DNA of 64,000 nucleotides, taken from assembly GCF_030409315.1 (NCBI RefSeq), contig NZ_JAUFPS010000038.1, positions 80,545-144,544 of the forward strand, in the 5' to 3' direction. This DNA comes from Mucilaginibacter flavus. GTDB lineage: Bacteria; Bacteroidota; Bacteroidia; Sphingobacteriales; Sphingobacteriaceae. The position numbers and the translations under genes were made by a program. The notes beneath the pieces are model-generated. The model was not told the DNA's origin and did no database searches. It saw only the letters and a program-made list of their open reading frames with translations. Below are positions 1 to 8,254 of this stretch, one piece after another (positions within the stretch are counted from its first letter, which is position 1; each line of letters opens with the position of its first letter).

Positions 1-1
1 G

Positions 2-256
2 GCGGATGCAGGGTTGCAGGGGCAGATAGATACACTTACTAGTAAACCCGAATTTGATATGATAGCTTATATAAAAAATTCACCAATTTATGCGAGTGAC
101 GTGGCGGCCATTAGTTTAAGTCCTTATTCTATGTATAGAACAACAACAGGGGAGTTAAGGTACAAATTACCCGATGTAATTACACCCGAACCTCCAACCA
201 ATGGCATAACAGATGATGAAGCAAACACATTTACATATACAGGAGGCGAAGCATAA
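2..256 (+). CDS. 3' end of a phage structural protein (partial)
   Basis: The reading frame is open from base 2 to the TAA at 254-256. The first possible start inside the window is a TTG at 14, so this is most likely the C-terminal part of a gene that begins upstream. The roughly 84 visible residues show no domain I recognise. A proline-rich stretch (residues PEPPT) precedes an acidic, Thr/Gly-rich tail. The stop overlaps the next start codon (TAATG), which implies translational coupling with the tail-fibre-like gene. The association suggests a baseplate or tail protein of the same prophage. That role is inferred from position only. Confidence 0.5.
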   Translation, partial: ADAGLQGQIDTLTSKPEFDMIAYIKNSPIYASDVAAISLSPYSMYRTTTGELRYKLPDVITPEPPTNGITDDEANTFTYTGGEA

Positions 257-2709
257 TGAAACGACCACTAACAGACCACGAATACCAAGTAAATGGCGGT
301 GCGTGGATGCCTTGCACGCTATCGAACACAACCAATAACGGAGATGGAACATATACCATTACGAACGGTTTAAATATCGTTATACCAATAGGCTCTTTGC
401 GTGTACGTGTAAAGTCAATCGGAATAAATCCCGCAAGTTCGGCATTGGAAAATACGGTTGCTTTTAATATTCCAATATCTAATGATACTCCCCTTTTCTA
501 TATCAATCCTATTAAAACAATGGCCGTTGGCGATGTAGATCAGTTGTTAGGCTATGTATCAAGTAGCCTCGGTGCTGTTACATTTGCTTCGTCTGATACT
601 TCTAAAGCCACAATTGTTGTTACTGACGGCAATGCTTACCTACATGCAGTTTCAACCGGTGACGTAACAATTACTGCAAATCAGGCAGCAAATGGCAGTT
701 ATGCAACGGCAACGGATGCTTGCTTGGGTACAATTGTTGTTGCCACAATAGTCGACGATGTCACTTATAGCACATTAGCAGCAGGCAAGGTCGCAGCAAC
801 CGAAGGTACTTTTTTCAATGTTGCTGATGCTAATAACACGTCTTTAAGAAAGTATAAAATTGTCGGAGGTAAAGCGGTTTTTCAAGGAGTAATACCGTCC
901 ACTAATCTAACAACCCTTGCAAAGATTAAAGAAAGGATTTATAATCAAATTCCAGGTATAATGCCTGCAAATCCTATTGTAGACTTTGATTCATCTGCGG
1001 TTGCTTATCATAATAATAAGATAAAAAGTGTAGGATCTTCGGAAACGCTCGATTTTAACGTTACTCAATTTGCTTTTTTTGAGCCGTTTACAGATAACGG
1101 TACAATTACAGTTACACCATTAAACGATATTTCATATCAGGTAGATTTTGTAAACACTTATTCGACTAATTTCGCAACTTTTTTAAAGTTCTTTAAGTCG
1201 CAAGCGGCTATTCCCGCCGGATATTGGAGTCTTTCGATGGAAATTCGCTTACTATCGGGCGATTCAGGCAAAAGCGTTTATTATGGAGCACGACAAATTG
1301 GGGATGGTTCTACATATAACGAACTTCCTTTAACGGATACAGATCAGACGCTAACAATAGCATCCGTTGATTACGACACTGACACATTAATTGGTAACGA
1401 CTTAATTCTTTTAGCCGCAAGAACGGGCGGCGTTCCGGCAACACTGTCTTTTATTATTTCTAACATTCGCCTGCTCCCCGGCGCTGGCCCCGGTATAGCG
1501 TCACCGTTGATAAAGGATGTTATGTGGTATCGAGGCACCGACTATATACCCAATGGGTTGAATGCTGATTTAAGCTTTAATCCAGTCAAAGGCATGCAAA
1601 ATTTTAACGGCACTGGCAATGGTTTAGTTACCTTCCCGAATTTAGGAACAGGCTTTACAATACCCGAAGCAACCGTACAGTATGCAATTAAAATGCGACA
1701 TACCGATAATCCAAACGGGACATCGCTTCTTTGCGACAAAGGTCATAATAACTACGCTTTGTTTAACAATAATGAGGTTTTAGACACCAATACTTTTTTT
1801 GACAATATCCACCACTCGTTAACTGGTTTTAACATGTTTGGCGGTGAGTGGTTGATATTTACGGTATCTTACAATTCAACGGGGGCAGATATGTATTTGA
1901 ATGGTATTAGAATAATGACAAATACAAGAAATGCAGCATCCGTAGTTTCTACCTTCTATCTACTTTTGGGTGCCGATGCTACTGGTTTCAGGTCGAGTGC
2001 TGATATATCATGTGCGGCATTTTGGGGGTCAAAATTAAGTCAATCAGATATTAATACAGCCGTTTCAATCATGAAAGAAAGAATGAGGTTAAAGAACCAC
2101 TTTTTAACCAGGCACGAATTCTTCTATATAGCCGAAGGGGATAGTATCACAGATAATCAAGGTTCTTACCAAAGGTTGGTACGTGATATGTATACACCTC
2201 AACTTTTCGGTATGAGCGCAGCATATACAGGTGCGCAATTAGGAACTGTAGGAGACAATATAAATTCAAATACATTGTACGGTAGAAAAGCGTTTGTAAG
2301 CGCAACAATTACAGATGCAATATCAAAGGGATATAAGGTTGTGATCTCAATTCTAATAGGTGCTAATGATATTGCAGGGCTTAATAGTAGTAGTTTAACC
2401 ATCGCCTATTATAATAGTTTAATGTCTTATATAAGTGATATGAGAGCTTTAGGCGCAAAAGTTATAGCGTCTACAATGACAGATCAGGGTGGTTTAGCTA
2501 ATAAAACATATATTAATCAGTTGAACGAATTGATTAGATCAGATCATACAAAATATGATGGATTGGCAGATTATTTTGCAATACCTCAATTCAATCCTGT
2601 TGATAACGCCTACTTCGCCGACGCGCCAAACAGTGTTCATCCCAATCCAGCCGGACAAGCATTATTAGCTGCCAAACTGAAAACCGTAATGGATACAATA
2701 GTGTTATAA
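256..2709 (+). CDS. Phage tail-fibre-like protein with C-terminal SGNH esterase
   Basis: 817 residues without a signal peptide. The N-terminal ~90 residues are a phage-like attachment region. Residues ~95-175 resemble a bacterial Ig-like (BIG2) domain. Residues ~440-610 look like a LamG/concanavalin jelly roll. Residues ~622-817 are an SGNH hydrolase: GDSIT at 628-632 with Ser630, GAND at 702-705, and a C-terminal His795 in the motif NSVHPN. The usual catalytic DxxH Asp is replaced by Asn792. Such esterases on tail proteins remove acyl groups from surface polysaccharides during adsorption. A strong AGGAGG ribosome site lies at 241-246, and the start overlaps the previous stop. The prophage assignment rests on this architecture plus the holin-like gene downstream. 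The esterase fold is fairly certain; its substrate is unknown. Confidence 0.72.
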   Translation: MKRPLTDHEYQVNGGAWMPCTLSNTTNNGDGTYTITNGLNIVIPIGSLRVRVKSIGINPASSALENTVAFNIPISNDTPLFYINPIKTMAVGDVDQLLGYVSSSLGAVTFASSDTSKATIVVTDGNAYLHAVSTGDVTITANQAANGSYATATDACLGTIVVATIVDDVTYSTLAAGKVAATEGTFFNVADANNTSLRKYKIVGGKAVFQGVIPSTNLTTLAKIKERIYNQIPGIMPANPIVDFDSSAVAYHNNKIKSVGSSETLDFNVTQFAFFEPFTDNGTITVTPLNDISYQVDFVNTYSTNFATFLKFFKSQAAIPAGYWSLSMEIRLLSGDSGKSVYYGARQIGDGSTYNELPLTDTDQTLTIASVDYDTDTLIGNDLILLAARTGGVPATLSFIISNIRLLPGAGPGIASPLIKDVMWYRGTDYIPNGLNADLSFNPVKGMQNFNGTGNGLVTFPNLGTGFTIPEATVQYAIKMRHTDNPNGTSLLCDKGHNNYALFNNNEVLDTNTFFDNIHHSLTGFNMFGGEWLIFTVSYNSTGADMYLNGIRIMTNTRNAASVVSTFYLLLGADATGFRSSADISCAAFWGSKLSQSDINTAVSIMKERMRLKNHFLTRHEFFYIAEGDSITDNQGSYQRLVRDMYTPQLFGMSAAYTGAQLGTVGDNINSNTLYGRKAFVSATITDAISKGYKVVISILIGANDIAGLNSSSLTIAYYNSLMSYISDMRALGAKVIASTMTDQGGLANKTYINQLNELIRSDHTKYDGLADYFAIPQFNPVDNAYFADAPNSVHPNPAGQALLAAKLKTVMDTIVL

Positions 2710-2909
2710 ATTATGTTTAAAAATGGGAGCCGATATTTGAGGCATCAATAGCAACGTAGTTTTTTAATAATTTGAGGCTTCATTCACCATGAAAACAGCT
2801 CTTTTTAATTTTACCCATACAAACGGTCATAGAATCATTATACTTTTTATTCATTTGAGATTACAGAAAAAAGACTTTAACGATGTTGGGAATTTCGTAT
2901 AATTGAAAC

Positions 2910-4010
2910 ATGTTAAAGATTAACAAGTGTCCAGAATTCGATAAATTCACCGTTCCCGAAGTTTTAAATTTATCGTACATTCCTGCTTTGGATGGATTGA
3001 GAGGTTTCGCCATACTAACAGTTCTGTTTGGTCACATGCTTTTAAACACCTCTTGGGCTTTATTGGCTTTAGCAAATGTCGGGGTAGAAATCTTCTTTGT
3101 TTTAAGCGGCTTCTTGATTACGTCCTTGATATTAAAGGAAAAACTTAAAAATGGACGAGTGTCTTTAAAACGATTTTACATTAGAAGAGTATTAAGAATT
3201 TTACCAGTTGCCTATCTTTTTTTAATCATATTACTGGTTCTAAACTATCTTTTTAATCTTAATCTATCCACTAGGTCTTTTGTTGCATCTGCGTTATACG
3301 TCAAAAACTTTCATCTTAACTATGCCAGCAACTGGTTCAACGGCCACTTTTGGACATTAGCGATCGAAGAGCAGTTTTATGTTGTTTTCCCTGTTATTCT
3401 GGTATACAGCTTAAAGAGTTACATCAGACTTATTTTTATTATAATCTTATCAGTGCCTCTATTGCAATCCCTTGGGTTTCATAATGTCGGTATCTTTTAC
3501 AGCAATTACTTAGTTCATAAGATTACGTTTTTATTAATCAATCTCTTTGAGAACGGTACACCTTCTATTTTAATTGGTTCCTATCTTTCCATACTAATGT
3601 TCAGAAAAAACATCCCAACTGTTAAAACAAAAACAAATAATTATTTCAGCTCGTTTTTATTATTAAATGCAATGATATTCAGGGTAACTTGTACGAAGTT
3701 CATTCACAATGACTATATAAATTCGATTATATTTTCCCTTATAATTGCATTAGTTATTTATTTGATTTTGATTAACTCTGAGGATTTCCTGGGTATGATA
3801 CTAAAAAATAAATACTCCGTTCGTTTGGGAATCTTGTCTTACAGCATTTACATATGGCAGCAGATATTTTTATATAAACAGCCCTGGGAAAACACATTTA
3901 AATATTCCAATTCTCTATTTTTAAATCTTCCTGTACTCTTTATAATTTCTTACTTATCATATAACTTTTTTGAGCTCCGATTTTTGAAGCTTAAGGAAAG
4001 ATTCAAATAA
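2910..4010 (+). CDS. Membrane O-acyltransferase (acyltransferase 3 / OafA-like)
   Basis: 366 residues with about ten hydrophobic segments, matching the acyltransferase 3 family that moves acetyl or other acyl groups onto surface sugars. The family R-x10-H signature is present as Arg31 and His42, in DGLRGF followed by LFGHM. The typical AIEEQFY motif lies near residue 150. There is no C-terminal SGNH domain. It sits between a phage tail gene and a holin-like gene, on the same strand, after a 200-bp AT-rich gap, and it is itself visibly AT-rich. This is the position and look of a prophage cargo gene for lysogenic conversion of the host polysaccharide, as known for phage-borne O-antigen acetylases. 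The family is clear; the conversion role is inference. Confidence 0.82.
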   Translation: MLKINKCPEFDKFTVPEVLNLSYIPALDGLRGFAILTVLFGHMLLNTSWALLALANVGVEIFFVLSGFLITSLILKEKLKNGRVSLKRFYIRRVLRILPVAYLFLIILLVLNYLFNLNLSTRSFVASALYVKNFHLNYASNWFNGHFWTLAIEEQFYVVFPVILVYSLKSYIRLIFIIILSVPLLQSLGFHNVGIFYSNYLVHKITFLLINLFENGTPSILIGSYLSILMFRKNIPTVKTKTNNYFSSFLLLNAMIFRVTCTKFIHNDYINSIIFSLIIALVIYLILINSEDFLGMILKNKYSVRLGILSYSIYIWQQIFLYKQPWENTFKYSNSLFLNLPVLFIISYLSYNFFELRFLKLKERFK

Positions 4011-4142
4011 AATACCTGTTTCCCATTGATTGTAAAGTTTGCTATCGATTGTTGCAAATCGAATAGCAAAACTATTCTGCGCATCATTTCACGCGCATAA
4101 TATCACAAAATAACTCATTTCATAACTTTAATATTTCATCTC

Positions 4143-4409
4143 ATGGAAGAAAAACTTTCTCTATGGCAACGTATCATGGCTGATACACCCTCTTTTTTTA
4201 AAAAGGCCCAGGTTTTAGGTGCGGGCGTGGTTACTCTGGCCTTTTCATTAACTAAAATCGGCATTGTACCTTCTGGTATTTCTGCGATAGCTACGGCAAT
4301 TGGCGCAACCATAGCGGCGGTATCGCAGTTTGCGGTAAAGCAGGTTGAGCCTAATGCCACAGTGAGCGATAAGATTGAACCAGACACCCTACAAACCACA
4401 AATCAATAA
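4143..4409 (+). CDS. Holin-like small membrane protein
   Basis: 88 residues. A short amphipathic N-terminus is followed by two closely spaced hydrophobic segments (about residues 24-40 and 43-64) rich in Gly and Ala, then a polar tail. Size, topology and position next to a tail-fibre gene fit a phage holin, the protein that permeabilises the inner membrane at the end of the lytic cycle. The stop is 2 bp before the next start, so the two genes are probably co-translated. No endolysin is visible in this window; it may lie upstream. No sequence signature proves holin function. Confidence 0.55.
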   Translation: MEEKLSLWQRIMADTPSFFKKAQVLGAGVVTLAFSLTKIGIVPSGISAIATAIGATIAAVSQFAVKQVEPNATVSDKIEPDTLQTTNQ

Positions 4410-4411
4410 TC

Positions 4412-4663
4412 ATGACAACGCTTGAACATCGCGAAATCAGGGGCATTACGCTGAAGAATATTATAGTTACTATCATTAGTACAGGTAGCATTGTAGTTAC
4501 CGTTATGGCCTCTTATTTCCAATTAAAAAGTAATTTACAGGAAGTTAGGGTTATCCAGGAAACTCAAAATCGGGTAAATGAAGTAAGACTAAAAATTCTT
4601 GAAAACCAGGTTTCTATACTTCAACAACAAGTAAGCGAGCTTAAGAATGTAAAGAAATCATAA
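4412..4663 (+). CDS. Small TM plus coiled-coil protein of the prophage lysis region
   Basis: 83 residues: a charged N-terminus, one transmembrane segment (about residues 15-35), then a heptad-like helix (about 38-80) rich in Gln, Glu, Leu and Val. The N-in, one-TM, coiled-coil layout resembles inner-membrane spanins or Rz-type proteins, and the gene directly follows the holin-like gene. A spanin would need an outer-membrane partner, which is not visible. The role is inferred from topology and neighbourhood. This is the last gene that reads as phage; no attachment site or tRNA marks the boundary with the GH76 gene. Confidence 0.5.
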   Translation: MTTLEHREIRGITLKNIIVTIISTGSIVVTVMASYFQLKSNLQEVRVIQETQNRVNEVRLKILENQVSILQQQVSELKNVKKS

Positions 4664-4727
4664 AACATTTCATCTGCTTTAATTAACAAGTGACCAAGAT
4701 ATTTTCTTCCTCATCAAATGAGAACCG

Positions 4728-5804
4728 CTACTTAAGCTTCAAATTCTCAAGTCTCGCATAAATTTCCAACATAGCTGCCTGATCAATTAGCGCTTTCACC
4801 TTTTTAAGCCCCAACAAGTTTTTGTCATCTTTTTCCTCTAACCAGGTACGATCTGCATCATCAACTATAAACTGCAATTGTTTTTTATCCTTATCAACTT
4901 TGTAAAGTTCAATGTAGCCGCGTAACAGCACTGCGTTAAACCAGTAATTTCCCGGTAGTCTGCCATTGTTATAAAAATGTTGTTCAGAGGCTTTGGCTAC
5001 ACTTTCGGCATCGTCGAGATACGTTTTATCTTTTGTTATATTATAGAGTATCACCCCTGCTTGCAGCATCGTTCCTGCGTTATAGGTATAATAGGCCGAA
5101 TCTACTTTCATCGATGGTACTTTAATGGCATCATAATAAATACCATTGGACGATAAAAGGTACTGTTTAGCCCAGTTATAAGTAACAATGGCTGTGTCAA
5201 GATAAGCTTTTTGATGTGTTGCCTTATACAGTTGCAACGCAACTAAAATAGCCGGACCATTTGAACAGGTGTTCTTTCCTTTTTTATCGCTTTCAACCCA
5301 ATAAAAACCGCCGCCACCAACCATATCATGACCGGATAACAGGAAACGGTAAATAGTTTGGGAAATAGTCAGGTATTCCTTTTTATGATTGCGGGCGTAC
5401 GCGTCCATTAACGCAATCGCAATCCATTCATTGTCATCGTAAAACCGGGAATCTACTTTTTCTTTAACCACCATAGCCTGGTAGCCAGGTACGGGCGGCT
5501 TTGTTGAGTAATATTGTTCAATTGCTTTCATAACCGGGGCTATGTAGCTTTTTGAGGGATTACCCGTTTCCATTTCATTTGCTGCCTGTACAAGCGCGCA
5601 CAAAGGCCACAAAAAGGAATGATTACCTTTATTTGTTGCCGAATCATTAGTTTCAAAATAAAGATTTTCCTTTGCATCATAAAACTTATCATAGATGTTT
5701 TTATTGATGATGGCAATACGGGTTTTATAATCGGGAACTGTTTGTGCCGATGCTTGTAAAGCAAAGAAAACGCCTATACAAAGCGTTAAGATAATGTTTT
5801 TCAT
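4728..5804 (-). CDS. GH76 family alpha-1,6-mannanase, exported
   Basis: 358 residues with an N-terminal signal peptide ending near ASAQ at 18-21 and no lipobox cysteine, so the protein is probably periplasmic or secreted. The (alpha/alpha)6-barrel pattern and the paired acidic motif FYDDNEW (Asp123, Asp124) mark glycoside hydrolase family 76, whose members cut the alpha-1,6-mannose backbone of fungal or yeast mannan. It is the last gene of a minus-strand operon that starts with SusC (13286) and includes SusD, a SusE-like protein and a second GH76. The upstream gap holds a perfect hairpin (5821-5851). The family call is firm. The exact substrate (yeast mannan or another alpha-1,6-mannoside) is inferred from the family. 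Confidence 0.85.
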   Translation of the reverse strand: MKNIILTLCIGVFFALQASAQTVPDYKTRIAIINKNIYDKFYDAKENLYFETNDSATNKGNHSFLWPLCALVQAANEMETGNPSKSYIAPVMKAIEQYYSTKPPVPGYQAMVVKEKVDSRFYDDNEWIAIALMDAYARNHKKEYLTISQTIYRFLLSGHDMVGGGGFYWVESDKKGKNTCSNGPAILVALQLYKATHQKAYLDTAIVTYNWAKQYLLSSNGIYYDAIKVPSMKVDSAYYTYNAGTMLQAGVILYNITKDKTYLDDAESVAKASEQHFYNNGRLPGNYWFNAVLLRGYIELYKVDKDKKQLQFIVDDADRTWLEEKDDKNLLGLKKVKALIDQAAMLEIYARLENLKLK

Positions 5805-5820
5805 AATATAGGTAAGCGTA

Positions 5821-5851
5821 AGTATCTTCCGGTAACACCCCGGAAGATACT
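5821..5851. repeat. Intercistronic 12-bp perfect hairpin between two GH76 genes
   Basis: A 12-bp arm at 5821-5832 pairs with 5840-5851 around a 7-base loop. In the direction of transcription (minus) no T-tract follows, so it is more likely an RNA-processing or stability element than a terminator. Similar hairpins lie at 7034-7068 and 42965-42999. Confidence 0.6.
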
Positions 5852-5859
5852 TTTAAATT

Positions 5860-7020
5860 TTAGAATTTCCCTGCGGCTTTCAAGATAGCAGCAGCCTCTA
5901 CCATCATAACCCCACTCAGTTGGGTGGTAAGATCGGTAGTACCGGATGGTAAACTTTTCCAATCGGGACTGATGAATAAAGCAGGTCGACTAATCCCCTT
6001 GGTATATAACGTTTCGGCGTTGTATTTTAAAAATTTAACGTAAGCATTCCTATCGTTATCGCTAACTGCTGGCTCCTGGATCAACAATGTCAAATATCTT
6101 ACTAAGATCCCTTTGAACAAACCACCATCACCCTGCCCCTCTGATTTTAACAGACCACCAGGTGAAATATCGGTGTCGTTGATAGTGGCTGTTGCGTTCC
6201 TCACGGCATCGGCCAGGTAATCTGCATTTTGGGTTACATGGTATAATTCAAGCGCGGCTCCCATATAAACACCTTGATTATAGGTGAATTTATTTTTGCT
6301 GATCTGTCCGTCATGATTCCCGTTTATACCGTCCCAGATAATCCCACTTGATGGATCGACCAATGTAGACGTTAACCAAGTGTAGAGGCTTTTTGCCAAA
6401 GTAAGATCGGCATCATTCTTTTTTAAAGCATACAAACGACAAGCGAATATAATAGCCGGTGCATTTGCCGGTGTATTTTTATAATCCAGCTGCGATTTAC
6501 GCCAGGCTATACCACCTCCCTGGTTGTTATTAACGCCGGTTTTAATATCCGTCCATAAAGTATTGGCCACATCAAGATAATCATTATCGTTAGTTGCCTG
6601 GTACCCGCGCAAACTGGCAAGGGCCAGCCACTCCATATCGTCATAATATTCATTCGGGTATTTGTTGCCATTGGTAATACGCGTACCATTTAATAATGAT
6701 TTCATGCGTTGCTTAAATACTTCATTTTTAGTACGCAAAAAAGCATCTGTAAAAATATCCAGGGTATGGGCTTGCGGCCAGTAATTATAAGTGGTATTGC
6801 CGGCATTATCCTGCACAAAGTAATTTCCATTGGCCGACAGATAAGTGCTGTAGGTCTTTTCTTGTAAAGAATCAGCCGTTTCTGCATACTTATAGTTAAC
6901 GGGCGCAGTTACTTTATTGGGATAAAGTGGGAAAGGCTTATCCTTAAGGCATGATGTTAGCACAATGGGAATTAAACCCATAAGTGCCGCTTGTTTTATA
7001 TAATGAGTGATGGTGTTCAT
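5860..7020 (-). CDS. GH76 family alpha-1,6-mannanase, lipoprotein
   Basis: 386 residues. The signal peptide ends in the lipobox VLTSC with Cys24, so this paralogue is lipid-anchored, in Bacteroidota usually at the cell surface. The paired Asp motif YYDDMEW (Asp127, Asp128) and the helical-repeat pattern assign it to GH76. It differs clearly from the neighbouring GH76, so this is not a recent duplication. A surface lipoprotein and an exported soluble enzyme fit the usual PUL division of labour: cut outside, finish in the periplasm. It follows the SusE-like gene by 57 bp, a gap that carries an 11-bp hairpin. Confidence 0.85.
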   Translation of the reverse strand: MNTITHYIKQAALMGLIPIVLTSCLKDKPFPLYPNKVTAPVNYKYAETADSLQEKTYSTYLSANGNYFVQDNAGNTTYNYWPQAHTLDIFTDAFLRTKNEVFKQRMKSLLNGTRITNGNKYPNEYYDDMEWLALASLRGYQATNDNDYLDVANTLWTDIKTGVNNNQGGGIAWRKSQLDYKNTPANAPAIIFACRLYALKKNDADLTLAKSLYTWLTSTLVDPSSGIIWDGINGNHDGQISKNKFTYNQGVYMGAALELYHVTQNADYLADAVRNATATINDTDISPGGLLKSEGQGDGGLFKGILVRYLTLLIQEPAVSDNDRNAYVKFLKYNAETLYTKGISRPALFISPDWKSLPSGTTDLTTQLSGVMMVEAAAILKAAGKF

Positions 7021-7033
7021 AAATTAGTTTTTA

Positions 7034-7068
7034 AACCCGGTGCCAATAAATTTTACAGGCACCGGGTT
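7034..7068. repeat. Intercistronic 11-bp perfect hairpin
   Basis: Arms at 7034-7044 and 7058-7068, loop of 13 bases, between the SusE-like gene and the lipoprotein GH76 gene. No T-tract follows on the minus strand. It probably protects or defines a 3' end inside the operon. Confidence 0.6.
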
Positions 7069-7077
7069 GATAAATTA

Positions 7078-8214
7078 TTACTTAACGGTAACAACGTGGG
7101 TATAAGCCGGAACATCGGCGTTCCAGATGATTTTAATATCCGCTTTACCGTTATCGGCACGGTGGTCAAACTTAAAGCAGTAATCATATTGCGAACTGTT
7201 TACAGGTACCATGTAATAATAAGCAGCGGCAGTTGTTGCAGTTGCCGCGTTATTATCTGAATTAACGCTTCCATAATATTGCGTAGATGTGGTTCCGGCG
7301 GCATCTTTAAGGGTATACATAAATTTGTACCGTTCGTCGCGGCCCCATGATTCCTGGTGGAAAACAATAGATGCATTATCAATTTCCCAGCTGCTGCCCC
7401 CTACATATGGCAGATTAAACCAGATTTTATTATCGGCAGCAAACCACAGCCCTACTGATACCACCTGGGTTATTGATGCCGAAGCTGTAGTGAAATCAAC
7501 TACAATCTTTTCAACTTTAGTATCGCCGGTTACAGTTGTACTTCCGTCTTTTAACAGCTTAACGCCATCTATAGAATAAGTTGCAGGCGTGCCGGTATTA
7601 CGTTCAACAAAATGATAAACACCTGCTTTTAACGAAGTATAAGCTTCAAAAACTCCGGTGGCTGTTTGTTTAAAATGGACGGCTTTAGTCAAGTCGTCAC
7701 CACCCTCGGTGGCTGTTCCGGTGATAAACAAATCAGCGGGAATTTCGCTAAAACCCGCAGCGCGTTGAATCTCAATAGTGCGCGAAAGACTACTTTTTTG
7801 AACATTAATCCCTTTGGACGACATTACGGTCCATTTTAATTTGCCGGTTTCCTGTGGCTGAATGCCCGCGAGATCGGCAATTTTGTTTAAGTCCTTATAA
7901 GAGATGGTTAGTTTATTGTATAAACCGTTACCATCAGACGGCATGGTGTAAATCGGCTTTGAAAAATTACCACCGTCTTTATCAAAAGCAACTTCATACA
8001 ATACCAGCCCGTTATCTTCGGCCGATGCCTGTTCCCATTCAAATGACGCGGCACCTGATGCAGGTTCAAGTTTGATAAATTTATTATCGGCAGGAGCAAA
8101 AAAATTATTTACTGCCGATACCTGGGTATGATTAAGTGTTTTATCTTTTTTGCAGCCCGATACGATGATCAAAGCCAATATGCCTGCCATAAGGCAGAAA
8201 GTAATTTTTTTCAT
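7078..8214 (-). CDS. SusE-like outer-membrane glycan-binding lipoprotein
   Basis: 378 residues starting with a lipoprotein signal (IIVSGC, Cys21). After a short linker comes a SusE-type N-terminal Ig-like domain (residues ~35-150, containing FEWEQA), then two beta-sandwich domains rich in aromatic residues, suggesting carbohydrate binding. SusE/SusF proteins sit on the cell surface and bind the polysaccharide taken up by the SusC/SusD pair. The gene lies 40 bp downstream of susD in the same minus-strand operon and upstream of two GH76 genes, so it likely binds alpha-mannan. The family call rests on N-terminal domain similarity and position. Confidence 0.75.
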   Translation of the reverse strand: MKKITFCLMAGILALIIVSGCKKDKTLNHTQVSAVNNFFAPADNKFIKLEPASGAASFEWEQASAEDNGLVLYEVAFDKDGGNFSKPIYTMPSDGNGLYNKLTISYKDLNKIADLAGIQPQETGKLKWTVMSSKGINVQKSSLSRTIEIQRAAGFSEIPADLFITGTATEGGDDLTKAVHFKQTATGVFEAYTSLKAGVYHFVERNTGTPATYSIDGVKLLKDGSTTVTGDTKVEKIVVDFTTASASITQVVSVGLWFAADNKIWFNLPYVGGSSWEIDNASIVFHQESWGRDERYKFMYTLKDAAGTTSTQYYGSVNSDNNAATATTAAAYYYMVPVNSSQYDYCFKFDHRADNGKADIKIIWNADVPAYTHVVTVK

Positions 8215-8254
8215 GATCTTAATTGATTATAATTTTTTATAAATAATTATTGAA

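Noticed and set aside
4136..4399. Minus-strand ORF opposite the holin-like gene
   Set aside because: It is a shadow of the plus-strand gene, which has the better spacing and membrane pattern.
1..4727. Prophage attachment site at the right end near 4664-4727
   Set aside because: No tRNA, integrase or matching repeat pair could be seen in the window, so the boundary cannot be fixed.
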